In this document: positions 23,501 through 35,208 of the stretch, piece by piece
How the letters are laid out: the number at the start of each line of letters is the position of its first letter
Numbering within the stretch: the first letter of the stretch is position 1
Origin: Bifiguratus adelaidae
Lineage: Eukaryota > Mucoromycota > Endogonomycetes > Endogonales
Reading direction: 5' to 3'
Length of the DNA stretch: 64,000 bases
Assembly (NCBI GenBank): GCA_002261195.1
Contig: MVBO01000014.1
Span: 62,001 to 126,000, forward strand
The notes under the pieces: generated by a model
Database searches by the model: none
What the model saw: the letters and a program-made list of their open reading frames with translations, nothing else
What the model was told of the DNA's origin: nothing
Translations under genes and position numbers: made by a program

Positions 23501-25067
23501 AAATGCAAACGCTGGTGGCGGTACTTGTTTTGTTGCAAGAACTGGAAGCTGGGATCCTTTCATCATCTGGATCGTTGACCAAAATAAGACGGCCACCGCA
23601 AACAGCCATAGAAACGACGAGGAATCATCCGTCAAACAGAAAGCGTTTCCGTCGCCACCAGCGGTCGCCATCAAAAGTAATCCACAAAATCCGATTCCCA
23701 TCCTGTACAATCAGCCAGTCGTCTTGCAATGCCTCAACACTGGTCTTGTTTCGCCTATCATGGTCATTCGCAAAGTCGATAAGGCCAGCACAGTGGTCGG
23801 CGGAGCGCACGTTTCCAAGGACAGCAATATTCCATGCGGTGGTGAATTTGGAGACGAAGCTCTTGGCGATCCAGTATCACAATTGCACAAGATTGCTTTT
23901 CAGATTGTCCAAGATCCACAAAATCCCACTGGGTCTCATTCTGCACCGGTTCCTCCACCACCGCTTGCCACCGTTCATGGTACAATGCTTCCGTCCACCG
24001 TCTCATTGGTTTCCTACTTGGCTTGCCTAAACGATATCGTTGGTATGAACAAGGTGACCGAACCTCGCAAGCCACTTCCCGTCTCTTTCCCCAACGCTCT
24101 GACAAACTCTTCTCCATTGTCTGCCAATGCCATGGGGGTGACTTGGGAAGACATGCAGCATGAGTTACTTGGTGGCGACTCACTTGCTGGCTTCGTAGAT
24201 CAATCTGAAGCCACTGCTGTAGCGTTTGAAGGAAGCAAAGTAACGCGTAAACGTCGAGTCTCCTGTGATGTGCCTACGAAACCCATGACATTGCCAGCAA
24301 AGCTTGCCAATAGCAAGAGCCGTCGCAGGGTCAACAGCTTGAATGATGTGCATCCAGAAGATTTCCCCGGTCATTTGGCGAGTGGTGGCCCAACCGCAAG
24401 CAGCGAAAGAAGGGGAAGCATCAGCAGTCAAGCCAATAATAATACCGCCTTTGGATGTGCCTGGACGGAAGATGTCACCGATGCGGCTGTCTGGACTATT
24501 GTTGGAACTGGTACGTGTTTGTTATAGCTTTGCCTTTATTGTCAATACTGATTGTGCCGACATTTAGATTGCGCAATCTATACCTATTGGGATCCTAGCT
24601 ACTGTCTGGCAAATCCTGTTCATTCAAATCAGCCTTACCGCCACTCTCCGTTGACATCTACGTCTTCCGAACAAGGAAAAGACGCCAACGATGGGTCTGA
24701 TGGATCGTCCGCGAAAACTGGTGCTGTTACACCTCTTCCCAACCTCAGAGAATACACGGTCAATCCTCCAAACGATGTGGGACAGACCTCGCTAACTCTG
24801 CATGGTGACAACTTTTCGCGAGATCTGAGCGTTTGGTTTGGCGAGGTCAAGGCACCAACGACTGATGTCCGCTCGCGCGAAGTCTGTAATTGCACTGTAC
24901 CGTCTTTGGAAGAACTCCACCAAGCCGTCGGCATGAATATTCCGTCCAACATCAAAATGGACGACAAATTTGGTCCAACCAATCACAACTATTCTCGCAG
25001 AGTACCGTTACTGCTCGTGCGAACCGATGGTATGGTTTTCAGGACGCGCATGTTTTATTGCTTCTAG
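20577..25067 (+). CDS. CSL-family (CBF1/Su(H)/Lag-1) transcription factor
   Basis: Two exons (20577-24510, 24568-25067) give 1,477 residues. Residues 1 to about 725 form a low-complexity Ser/Asn/Gln/His-rich extension with a short coiled stretch (LERLRMLHTQILVQQQREAA). The DNA-binding core follows: TVMVLTSKVAQKSYGTEKRF with LCPPPTTLLLGSTWW in the N-terminal Rel-like domain, and SKPSKKRQSVKNMELCIHHG with LFNRIRSQTVSTKYL in the beta-trefoil domain. The second exon carries the C-terminal IPT/TIG domain (YTVNPPNDVGQTSLTLHGDN, VPLLLVRTDGMVF). CSL proteins bind GTGGGAA-type sites; fungal members (Cbf11/Cbf12 in fission yeast) act without Notch in adhesion, cell cycle and lipid control. Loops within the trefoil and C-terminal domains are lengthened, as is typical of fungal CSL. 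Presence of CSL helps place the organism outside Pezizomycotina and Saccharomycotina. Confidence 0.94.
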
Positions 25068-25430
25068 GCCTCTCCTACAACAAGGAAGAGTTGTACATAT
25101 GGAAGCAGATCGGAGTTGTTATACAGCTACATTCGCATTTTCCTCTTTTGTTTCTGATTGTTTCAAGTACAATTGCAATCGTTGGTTGATCCGGCTTGTC
25201 ACATTAGCTTTGTATTATACAAATAGTGCCTAAATACACGTGGGGCCGTGGAAGTCTGCCATCCACTATTGCTCATGGTAGTCACAGACCATGTGCTTCT
25301 GTCACGCGACTAACTGAAAGATTCCCATATTGGGACAGGAAGTTCTGGTAAGCATTGTTTATCGACTTTGCTTCTCTCCTTCTAGAACGGGTTTTTTTTG
25401 GATCTGTCTAAGCGCATATACATAGGCCTG
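25068..25430. other. Intergenic region between CSL and polyamine-oxidase genes
   Basis: A 363-base gap holding the CSL 3' UTR and the promoter of the flavoenzyme gene. It has an A/T-rich stretch around 25,205-25,235 and a run of eight T at 25,392-25,399. No coding signal or repeat was seen. Confidence 0.4.
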
Positions 25431-27224
25431 ATGCGGTGTAATCTCATATGGCACATTTCCCATCTTTTGGCATGTGCGGAAGCTATCTTATTGGCTGCAG
25501 CAGACGCCCCTGTCAGAAAAACAAAGGTACGGTGCCGTTGGGTACAACAGGCCTCTTTTAGGCAGCGTGTTATTGAGAAGACCCCTTTTTCTTGATCCAG
25601 GTTGTCATACTTGGAGGTGGAGCGTCAGGCATATCAGCTGCACGAACCTTGGCCCTTGTACACAATATCACCGATTTTGTGATTGTCGAAGCGCGGGGTG
25701 AATTAGGTGGACGATTGATGAATGTTCACTTTGCAGGACATCAAGTTGAGCTGGGCGGTAATTGGGTGCATGGGCTAGGCAAGAATCCGATTTGGGCTTT
25801 GGCACAAAAGTGGGGACTCAAAACCCAAGTATCCAATTTTGACGATAACATTATGTACGATCAGCATGGGATCGTTGCCGGAAAGGCAGAAAGTCAAGAA
25901 TTCCTCAACGCCTATACGGAAGCAACGAAAATGGCAGGTAAGAAATACGCTGAGATAATGGCCGGTGGTGATTGATAAGTAAGTTCAGTTGAACGGCATC
26001 AACGGTCGCAAGTAGATCTGTCTGCAAGGACCGGGTACAGTATCGTTGGGTGGAACCCAGATACACCAGTCAAACGAGCCATTGAATACTTCAACTTCGA
26101 TTACGAGCTTGCGGAATCACCAGAGGTCTCTTCTCTTGACTATTCGATTGCCAATCATAATTGGACATTTAACGGTTTCAGTCGCGAGAACCATTTTGTG
26201 CTAGACGATCGGTAAAGGATCCAAGTTTGCTAGGGTTCTGTGTTAACCGAATGGTTGCAGGGGATTCAAGTACATTATAGAGCAGGAGGCATTGACGTTT
26301 TTAGAACGCAATGACGATCGCCTTTTATTGAACAGTATTGTCAAGGATGTAGCATGGTCATCAAATGGGGTAACGGTGACCACCATCTTGGGCAACAAAA
26401 TAATGGCTGATTACGCGATCTCCACATTCTCGTAGGTTTCGGGACTTCATAGTTACTTCTTTGCTGACATTGATACTTGAGCATTGGCGTACTACAAAAT
26501 GAGGATGTCACTTGGACACCGCCTTTTCCAGCTTGGAAAATTGAAGGGTGAGATACCGCTCAAACACTTTTCGACCCCTGCTAAAGCTTTGCACAGTGTC
26601 TTTGGATTCCATATGGCAACCTATAGCAAGATTTTTCTGAGCTTTCCGTCCAAATTTTGGGACAAGAATCAATTCATTCTCTATGCAGATCCACATCGAC
26701 GCGGTCATTATACTGTTTGGCAGAACTTGCACGCACAAGGTTTCTTCCCCGAATCCACTGACAAGTATCTCCTATTAGTCACGGTCACTGGGACCGAAGC
26801 ACACCGTATCGAAACCATGAGGACCTACGACGTCAAGCTCGAAATCATGCAAGTCTTGAGGAAAATGTACGGCAACGACATACCTTCACCCTCGCAGGTT
26901 CTGATGCCCAGATGGCAGTCCAATCCCTTGTTTCGCGGCACTTATTCCAATTGGCCTATTGGACAACTCACTCAGCACCACGATAACATGAGAGCCCCTC
27001 TCGGCGACGGTCGATTATGGTTTACCGGGGAATCCATGAGTCGGGAGTATTTTGGCTACCTGCATGGTGCATGGATAGAGGGCGAGAAGACAGCACACGC
27101 GGTCGCCGAATGCTTAACCACCGCATGCCCAAAAACAATCCATCACGAAATTTTGAGGACCTGTTCGCCGGAGCGATCATTTGTAGTTCAAGCATTAGAA
27201 TTACACGCACAGGGATGTGACTAG
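25431..27224 (+). CDS. Secreted flavin amine oxidase (polyamine-oxidase type)
   Basis: Six exons: 25431-25526, 25601-25964 (or ending 25937), 26016-26211, 26261-26431, 26482-26547, 26597-27224; 506 (or 497) residues, in phase either way. Residues 1-25 form a signal-like leader (IWHISHLLACAEAILLAAA). The FAD dinucleotide-binding motif VVILGGGASGISAARTLA and EARGELGGRL are followed by HQVELGGNWVHGLGKNP, the family's FAD-contact segment. Later come DLSARTGYSIVGW, TFSIGVLQNEDVTW, YSKIFLSFPSKFWD, QVLRKMYG and LWFTGESMSREYFGYLHGAW, the C-terminal FAD-binding GES region. These match fungal and maize-type polyamine oxidases that oxidise spermine/spermidine and release hydrogen peroxide. The second exon has two phase-compatible donors (25938 gtaaga, 25965 gtggtg), so isoforms differing by nine residues are possible. 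The stop is 89 bases from the convergent BTB gene. Confidence 0.9.
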
Positions 27225-27313
27225 ATGCTACATACTGTACTATACATGCTTTACATCGTCAAAGCAAGCAAAAAGCATTACAGCCGTGGCTGGACCATTA
27301 AAGGTATGTAGGG

Positions 27314-29639
27314 TTAAACATGTGCCATTACAATTGAAAATCGTAGCGAAGATTCCTTGCGTTCTCCGCTGTCCAGACCCGGTATAAAGGTCGCTAAAAG
27401 ATAGTCATCGGAGCAAAGGCTTGTGCTTCGCCATCCCTAACGGAAGTTGAATCGTTAAGGACTTGAGTGAGAGAGTGGAGATACTACGTGAGAAACGTAC
27501 CCAGCTTTGCATTACAGCAAAGAGATCAGGACTGCTTTGGAACATAGTCATGGTATGACTGGGACCGTTGGATGGGCAAAAGATCTTGAACCAGGTTTTG
27601 GTCATTTTTCGCCGGTCTACATATCGGGAGAGTGAGTAAGACCGATGATCATTGGCGTCCATTGACATATTGTCCATCTTCCAAATCAGTGTCTCCATGT
27701 TCTCGTCGTACCGATATGGCTTTAGTATTCGAACGTCGGTCATGCCTTGATCTGAATCCACACCCCGTGGAACGGCCTGTCGATGAAGATAGACACCCAA
27801 TTGCGTGCCTTTACGCGTCGTTTTGACCTTTTGGATATACGTGTTCCAAAAGGATCTGCAAAGGTTGCACATATTAGCCTACCGTTAGCGGAAAATACAA
27901 TGCCTGCAACACACCCTCCATAAAAAAAAGTCATAGAGTATACACGGACTTTCTCCTTGAGCTGGGCAACCCCAAAGAACTCAACAGAGAATCGAAAAGG
28001 TGCAAAGGTGGAGCAATTCTCGTAAATATCGTCCTTCTCATCATGATTATCTGGTGAAGAGGAATCCAACTCTTCTTCAATGTTTGAACCATCACTTTCC
28101 AGTGGAGGTGATTCCTCTGGTTGATCGGCAAGTCGCTTGGAGTAGGTTTCAATATCGGGATAACTGCTGACGTTCGTTGTGCGAAGAACTTCTCCTGGTT
28201 GTCTTTCTCGTTCATGTTCAGTACCTGAGCTATCAGTGGACGTTCCACGAGTGTGGGCATACGCCAAGACATCCTCACAAAGCTCGTGCAACTCTTCCGC
28301 AAAACCAAGCACTGATTCTCCAATGTGAGTTGTATCGTCTGACGGTATCAAATATAAGAATGGCGATAGCTTGTCCGTCGTTCCGTAACGGATGGTTTGC
28401 TTGAGCGTGCTGCTTGGCACATGGCAATCGCACGGCAACTTGAGACGTTTCGTCAAACCAAGTTCCGCCTGATCTTCCTTTGCGGTTTCGATGCGATGTC
28501 GGAGCTCCATTTGTTGCCAAAGTGCATTCCTTATGATATTGACGGGAAGAAGGGACCTATTGGACTTCTCAATGTCGGCCTGAATCTCCAGTAGCTGCCA
28601 AAAGGTCATGTGCATGTAATGAATACACTCTGAGAGTATGCGCGTGTACGCTTCTTCGCTGTCCCCCCAGTAGTGCAATTCATCAGGTGGAGTTAGATGA
28701 CAAAAGTCGGCGCTTTCCACTCCGTCAGCGCTAGAGTTGCCATCCGTGTCGCTAATCTGCGTTTCCTTGTGAGACTCTGTCGCATCCGAAGCGCGGGCTA
28801 TGTCTCCTGTCGCCGCTCGGACAGGATAAAGAGCTTGTCGTTGTCGAATGATATCCATCGCAAATTGATAACGGTGGTATTCACTACGCAACAAAGAGTC
28901 AATCCATCGGGCCAAGACGCATGTCTTCCTTGCAGACTTACGTTGATACCCAGAAAGCGTCACTACCAACCAAACGCTCCACCCATTCCAGCTTGCAATT
29001 CCAGAGTCCAGCCTTGAGCGGTTCATTTGCCCATGATTCACGACACAAGACGGTAAAGCAAGCGTCCAGGATACGTTTTGAGCCTGGCATCATGTGCGAG
29101 TCGGCAAACCGCATGTATCGAAAGGCATTTTCAGGACTAAGATATTGTAAAAGGTCATTGATGCACTGTTGCACCAGGTCTGGCAATTCCATGTAAGAGG
29201 CTGTCGCTAGGAGCGGTAAGAGTACGGGTTCTTCTAAACCGCGGAATCTGACATCCCAACCGACCACAACACGCATAGACCGAAGTTGAGCATCGTACCC
29301 TCCATATAGCCTTGCGAGTACGAGATCGAATGCTTCTTGCTGGATGTAAGGATCGTCAAACTGGACCGATATCTCCACATCCCGCGCTTCCGAAAAATGT
29401 CCGACAAGCATGTGTTCAAAGTAGGGAGACTGACTCAAGACGAGCCGATGCAGCCGATAACTGGCGTTCCATTGAGGACAGTGGACAACCACGTCGCTTC
29501 CCACACCCCTTATCAAACCTTTGATAAAGAGGTGATACGACGTCTGCCCCCAGCAACGTGAGACGTTCTTGTCGGCAGCTGCTGAAGCTTTATGAGGTTT
29601 GACCTTTTCTGCATCCTTTGCAAAGTATACAGGGTTCAT
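27314..29639 (-). CDS. BTB/POZ-domain protein (germ-cell-less-like)
   Basis: Four exons on the minus strand (28942-29639, 27915-28883, 27501-27855, 27314-27436) give 714 residues in phase. Residues about 35-165 form a BTB/POZ fold: LIRGVGSDVVVHCPQWN, LHRLVLSQSPYFEHMLVGHF, and a helical BACK-like region DLVQQCINDLLQYLSPENAFRYM. A long acidic linker (EEELDSSSPDNHDEKDDIYE) follows, then a C-terminal domain with PFRFSVEFFGVAQL, TFFYGGSFWNTYIQKV, GTQLGVYLHRQAVPRG and MQSWGWRSTSLCSDDY. This arrangement is like germ-cell-less/GMCL proteins, substrate adaptors of Cullin-3 ligases. The last exon (SWGWRSTSL to the stop at 27314) is inferred from splice phase and the conserved SWGWRS motif. Confidence 0.8.
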
Positions 29640-29970
29640 GCTCTGCACTGTCGATAAGAGTGCGGCGCCCTCTGTCAGTGGTGTGCCATAAGGTCAAGAA
29701 GAAAAAGCGCGCACCTTCTGTTCCTTGCCTTATTGGGTGACACAGAACAAACCAAGGTTACGATCCTTTGAACGTTGCTTTTGGCGAGTCTTGTGACAAG
29801 GCGTATGCTCTAGTCACCTTTCCTCTCACCTGATGTGGTCTTGAACTTCAGCGCCGAGACCTGCCTGCATCGGTTCCGAAGCAGAGCGCATCCTAGCGCA
29901 GGATGTTTGAAGTGAGACAATTTGACGCGCGGTTCACCTTTAATAATTCGACCTTCCTGCTTTCCCCACC
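29640..29970. promoter_or_regulatory. Shared divergent promoter region (BTB gene / WD40 gene)
   Basis: The 331 bases between the two divergent ATGs must hold both promoters. No clear TATA box was found; a short A/T stretch (ttaataattcg) lies at about 29,940, 30 bases before the WD40-gene ATG. Confidence 0.45.
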
Positions 29971-32022
29971 ATGCCAACCCTCACTCGAGCTCACGGAGAC
30001 GCATTACAAAGCTCTCCACGCTCTTGGGGTAGTCCCGAGCGGAAAAGTCCGAGGAAAAGACCGCGGCTCACCTCGCCGTCTTCACCTGCGGTTGATTCGT
30101 CTGGGTCACAGTCAACGCGTCTTGGAGTCGCAGGCCAAAGTTCCACAAGGGATCGTGACGCTGGAAAGCGGTCTAACGAGTCAGATCGCAGGTCCATCAC
30201 GGAAAGCGAGCACTCTTTGACACGACCACCACGTGCGCGAGGTGATCCAAGCCAACAAAGTCCTCGAAAGGTTGAGGCATCCGGCTCAGGCACGGTTTCG
30301 CGAACGCGTCGTACTGGCAGCGAAGAGGTTGATGCACTCCAAATAGCTCCAGCACAGCAGCCAACCAAGACCGTAGCGGATACCCCAAAGTCGTCGAAAG
30401 CGTCAGATAAAAGCAAGAACTCGGCCAATTCGACGAGGGAGCCACGACCAGCAGCAGAGTCAGCGAACAAGGCAACAGACAATCAACCACCCGTCTCCCT
30501 CCTTGGTAAGTATAGGATGATTATACGAGACCCTTTCCATGCCTCCTAATGCTTCGATAGACGCCAACTATACCCTCAGCTATATTCTCCGACCTCATTC
30601 CCTTCCCAAAGAGCATGAGAACGGTGATGACGAACCAGATGTATGGCAGTGCGAGTTTGCTCCACATTCTACGACAGGTAATGGAAGCAAGCATGATGCG
30701 AGAATAGCATAAACCCGCAATCACTTCAATTGCTAACCTATGACTGCAGTGATGGCAACGTGTGGAGGCAACACGATTACAGTTATCAACACCAGTAATG
30801 GTCGCATCCTCAAAAAGTACACCCATATAGAGCAAAACGAAGAGCTTCATTGCCTGGCCTGGACATCCATATCAACGCTCGTGCAGACAGGACAAAAGAC
30901 CGAGAACGAGTTGATTCAGCAGCCAATCTTGGCGTTTGGGGGACGAATAGGGTCCATCAAGCTCATGGACACGACTCAGAATGAAGTTTACGCTTACTTG
31001 TTCGGGCACAAGGAGGCTATTTCAAGACTGGAATTTACCAAAAAGTCACCCGAATTACTCCTCAGTACGTCTGTTCCTTCACATGCCGTTCGATACCTAA
31101 TGACTCATTTATGCATTGTCCAGGTGCCTCTTTTGATCGTACCGTACGGCTATGGAGCATTGCAATGCCAGAGCAAGGAAATGAGCAATCAAGGTACGAC
31201 TTGAGCTCTGCTGTGATCGGTGAGCCGACTAGCCAACCTGATCCTTAGCTGCTTGATGCAATTTGCCATTGATCGTATCGCCAAACCGACGGCAATATGT
31301 TTATCACCTAAAGAAGACGAACTCCTCGTCGGCTGTGATACTGGGCTCATGATGAAGTTCAAGATTCCCAGCAAAACTTCCGGTATCATCTCCAAGGCGG
31401 GTACAACTTACCCTGTGGGTGAAGAGTGGCATGAAAGCTACGTGGACGATATCAAGTGGATGCAGCGGGACGACCAACATGTGAGTAAGTGACGCCTGCT
31501 CTTGACCTTTGCTCGTCTCAGGCCTTGACTCACCGAATTCCCACAGTCTCGAGAGCTACCTCGGATGAGGAGATTTTGGTGTGGAATCCCAAGACTAGCA
31601 CAACCAAGGACGCTCAGATCCGCTGCTCTCTAAACTGGCCTTGGGGAGAAACGTCGTGTCTTCATTTCCATTTGCACGAAGACGCCAGTGAGTTGATGCC
31701 TGGCTGCACCTGCTGTTTGAATGCTTACAATTTACGGCCAGATCAAGCTGTTTTAGTGACAGGCAATTGTGAAGGTAGAATTTTATTTTACAATGTGCAC
31801 CGCTCTGTCAAGAGCCGGACTCTTGAGGATCTCAGCAAAGAATTATTGGAACCGGAAAAGGTAAGGCTAAGCTTGCCTGGTAACTGCTCATGCAATCTGT
31901 AGGTATTGAGTCACCCTCAATCGGCAACCGTCATTCGCGATGTCTGTGTCTCTGCAAACGGACAAACGATCGTTGCAGTAAACGCACAAAACATGGTATA
32001 CATTTGGTCGGTGTCAGAGTAG
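29971..32022 (+). CDS. LRWD1/ORCA-like WD40 protein
   Basis: Seven exons (29971-30505, 30561-30677, 30750-31064, 31124-31193, 31249-31484, 31547-31860, 31903-32022) give 568 residues in phase. Residues 1-178 are basic and disordered (SPERKSPRKRPRLTSPSSPA), likely nuclear. WD40-type blades follow: DVWQCEFAPHSTTVMATCGG then NTITVINTSNGRIL, FGGRIGSIKLMDTTQNEVYA then LFGHKEAISRLEFT, SFDRTVRLWSIA, PTAICLSPKEDELLVGCDTG and SANGQTIVAVNAQNMVYIWS. The order 'LWxCxFxP ... VATCGG ... VIDxxxGxxLxKY ... GHKxAI ... SYDxxIxLW' resembles the WD half of LRWD1 (ORC-associated protein), but the leucine-rich half is absent. A chromatin role is an inference. The 3' end converges on Ies6 with 68 bases between stops. 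Confidence 0.72.
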
Positions 32023-32090
32023 ATAGATATATGTACATTAGAAAGCGTCCCGCCGTGAACGAAAAGATAGACTTGAGTACCTTGTCCCAT

Positions 32091-32750
32091 CTAGCGTAAA
32101 ACGACCGCCGCACCTCGTGCACCAAGGTAAGACTGCACATAGGACACACCCAAACGCCTGATATAGGCGTAGATTTCCGCCGAATGGTATCGCAATCCTG
32201 TCTTAGGATCGGTATATTTTGCCTAACCACAGCTTTAAGTACGGCAATCAGCCACGATCTGTAACTTACCTCTAGCCCCGTAATGTCGCAGTACTTTTTT
32301 TGAGGTATCAATGAGGGAGGAGCCTCAATACTCGTGTCTATTCACATCAAGAGAGGGAGGTCAACACGATAGGCATCCATTGGTCGACTTACATGTAGCT
32401 ACACCAACGCCCGCACCGATACCATTCTCTCGCTCAGCCGTGAGGATCTGCTTCAAGTTTTTGAACTTTTTGGTTCCTCCCAGCTTCCACCTCGTCGACT
32501 TGAACGGTTTGTGGATAGTGCGAAGGTTGGTGATGGTTACGTTGGCATTGGGCGTCGACACGGGTGGCGTTGCTATGGAAGCAGGGATGGAAGAAATGTC
32601 GGATTCAGGAGAAAGTGGGGTGGAAGGCGTCAGACTGATCTGTTTGCGCACATGTGGGCAACCTTTAGCATCAGCAGCGCAATCAACTCGCTTACCTTGG
32701 CGCGTGGCAGGCGCGCGGTTAAGCCTTGCTTTTTGGAGTTTGGCTTTGTC
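32091..32750 (-). CDS. IES6: INO80 complex subunit Ies6 (YL1-C domain)
   Basis: Three minus-strand exons are clear: 32393-32750, 32270-32337 and 32091-32222, with phases that join. The translated core reads RTIHKPFKSTRWKLGGTKKF, KNLKQILTAERENGIG, then TYTSIEAPPSLIPQKKYCDI with TGLEAKYTDPKTGLRYHSAE and IYAYIRRLGVSYVQSYLGAR, ending in VVLR. The 'KKYCDITGLE.YTDPKTGLRYH' block is the YL1 C-terminal signature of Ies6, which with Arp5 couples ATPase motor and nucleosome in the INO80 remodeller. The first exon reads from 32750 after an acceptor-like ctag at 32751-32754, without an in-frame ATG, so a further small 5' exon must lie upstream between 32,760 and about 33,300; I could not place it. A potential in-frame 33-base intron lies near 32,660-32,695. 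Confidence 0.85.
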
Positions 32751-33356
32751 CTAGAGGTGCAGATGTGAGCATAAAGCACGCCAAGCAAGTAGCCACAATT
32801 TACATGCTACGAGACGTCTGTTGAAGTGAGTTTACGCTCAACTCCCAAATAGGACAATGTACGAATGCACGTACGAATTTGGCGGTGCATGCGACAACAA
32901 AAGCCGAAACCAAGGTTTCAAGGCACTTTTCTGCAAACTATTTTTGGGTGTTAGTCAAGACTAACACCTTGGAAGCACGCAGTCCTGTAGGAATCCTGAC
33001 AGGGTGATGCTCTTGCATGAACGCTTCGTGCCCTTTTCACGTTAAGCCCGCATTAATTTGAGAATTTCCAGTGGAAAACTCTCTGTTTAGAGCCCGAATG
33101 TATGCTGTCCTTGCCTTACCTTACCTTGTGCAAGAGTAAGCTTGCTTATCGAATGGAATACGGGTGGACAAGGTAAGTGGTCAAAATAATACAGGTCGTT
33201 TCGGCTATTTCCATCCAGGGACGCACATCCTATTTCGAGCGGGTTGAGATTACGGTCATTGGTAACATACTCAACTGTTCGCCTTGTACCTTCCCTTACA
33301 CTCTTTCCATGCCTCTACTCGTCAGGCAATACTAAAACAAGCAATCAGTTTGAACG
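32751..33356. other. Intergenic region with inverted repeat
   Basis: About 600 bases that should hold the missing 5' exon and promoter of Ies6 (minus strand) and the promoter of the secreted DUF4832 gene (plus strand). It holds a perfect 10-base inverted repeat (listed separately) and a short tandem ccttaccttacctt at about 33,113-33,127. No other coding signal was seen. Confidence 0.45.
32947..32968. repeat. Perfect inverted repeat, 10-base arms, 2-base centre
   Basis: The arms ggtgttagtc (32947-32956) and gactaacacc (32959-32968) are exact reverse complements around aa. It is too short for a terminator-type structure in a eukaryote and sits about 390 bases before the secreted DUF4832 gene. 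A dimeric transcription-factor site is the simplest reading. Confidence 0.6.
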
Positions 33357-35160
33357 ATGATGGTCAACACATGCGCCCTATTACGGTTGCGCCTTTTTTG
33401 CCTCCTATTCGCGTTCATTATCTTTCGAGAGGTGCATGGAGGTAAAGATATGTTCGGATATGTTCGCTACACATCAACACTTGTATTCTGATTCCCGGCT
33501 CTTTTCTGTCTCCCGTCTGGCTAATGGTGATGCAGATTCATGTCCAACCTATGAACTCACATTTAACGAGACGAATGTCAATGCTTCGTTTACCAATCCG
33601 GAGCGTGGTTTCTTTATACCATACATTATCAATTCCAGCGGCACAGTTAGCGCGGTCAACAATTTTACTCAAGTCGCCAGCAATAATTTCACGCTCGCTT
33701 TCCTCAGTTTTGTCTTGGAGCCGTGGGCATCGAGCACCAACGCCATCAGCACCACATGGTTCAGTACTACATTGGTCCCAATTTTGCAGCTTGTTCGCAA
33801 AAATGGCCTGAAAGTGGTCCTTCGCTTCAGCTACAACAATCCATCCATAGCATATTACAATGCGTATCTCTCTTCTTCCATTCGCACCAGCAATCAGCGA
33901 AATCCAAACGGTCTATCTCCCACACAGCTCTCAGATCCACTGGTCACACCCGTCAGTGACAACAGTCTCAAAGGGGTTCAAATACACACATCACAACTTG
34001 GTCAAACATTGTCCAGTTTTCAAGACATTATACTGAGCATTCAAGCTGGGTTTGTGGGCATTTGGGGGTGAGTCACAATTCCGAGTGATTTGACCCATCC
34101 TACATACTGAACATTTCGCAGGGAGTGGCATGACTCGACACACGATATAGATAAAAATGGCAACTCGAAACAGGCAGTAGTGCAAGCGCTGCAATCCTCA
34201 TTTTCATTCGCTTCTTTGCAAATGCGTTTACCGTCTGATATACTGGAAATCTTTGGTACAACGCCCATGACAAACACCACGCCTTCGTCAGGCGTGATGG
34301 GTTTCCACAACGATTGCTTTCTGTCGTCAGCCAACGATACCGGAACCTGGGGCGCAGGCCAGTACTCTGCTTCGCAAGAGCAATCCGTCATCGGCGTCAA
34401 TGGGAATGTGACAATTGTGGGAGGCGAGACTTGTGCCGCTGACCCAACCTATTCTACCTGTTTGAATGCGCAGAGCCAACTTGCTCAATATAAATTCACC
34501 TATCTCAACGGCGTTTACAGCCCAGATGTGATTTCATTGTGGCAACAAGGTGGATGCTTTTATCAAATTCGCGACTCTCTTGGATACCAATTAGCCATCG
34601 CAAACCTCAAGGTTCGGTTCGGCGTTGAGTTGGCAGCTTCAGGAAACACGAGCTTTGACTTTGAAATCAGCATTGGCAACAATGGATATGGCGCATTGCA
34701 TCATCCTCGCCCATCTTTCCTTGTCCTGCACAGCAATTCATCGACGGATACGGGTACGCCATTTGAAGTTGCCGGTCTAGACCTTACCCAAGTACCCCCC
34801 GGGGATCAGACGACCTTTGAAGCTTCTGTCCAATTCCCTTCAACTATCCCACCGGGCAAGTACGCCGCCTCCCTGTGGTTTCCAGATCAAAACTCCACCA
34901 TTCAATCCGATCCACGTTACGCGCTCCGACTCGTCAACCCTCTCGCCTATAATCCGCAGAAAGGTTTCAATCTTATCGCACCTGAATTTTACATTTCTCC
35001 CAATGGCCGATTTGATACCTCTACAGATTGTGGTATTGTTCCATCACCCAAGGGAGGATTCTATACCATCTCATGGGCTACCCAAGTACAACCCAGCTGG
35101 TGGACTATCCTCGCCTGTATCATCATTGTCTTAACAATGGATTGGAAAATGATGACGTAG
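33357..35160 (+). CDS. Secreted/membrane-anchored DUF4874-DUF4832 protein
   Basis: Three exons (33357-33441, 33536-34067, 34122-35160) give 551 residues in phase. Residues 1-27 form a signal peptide (LRLRLFCLLFAFIIFREVHG). The N-terminal half matches DUF4874: FTNPERGFFIPYIINSSG, FLSFVLEPW, LKVVLRFSYN, and AGFVGIWGEWHDSTHDIDKN. The C-terminal half matches DUF4832: GVMGFHNDCFLSSANDTGTW, VGGETCAADPTYSTC, FTYLNGVYSPDVISLWQQGG, FEISIGNNGYGALHHPRP, and NPLAYNPQKGFNLIAPEFYI. The paired domains look like a TIM-barrel glycoside-hydrolase-like fold with a beta-sandwich, with acidic residues (WGEWHD) at the strand end; activity is not established to my knowledge. Residues near 535-548 (WWTILACIIIVLTMDW) form a terminal hydrophobic helix, either a membrane anchor or part of a GPI signal. 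Many NxS/T sites fit secretion. Confidence 0.8.
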
Positions 35161-35208
35161 ACACTTTTTCTTTTTGGACCTTTTTTTTGCTTCTTGCTGG
35201 CTTGAACC

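Noticed and set aside
33113-33127. Short ccttacc tandem
   Set aside because: Two to three copies only; no evident function.
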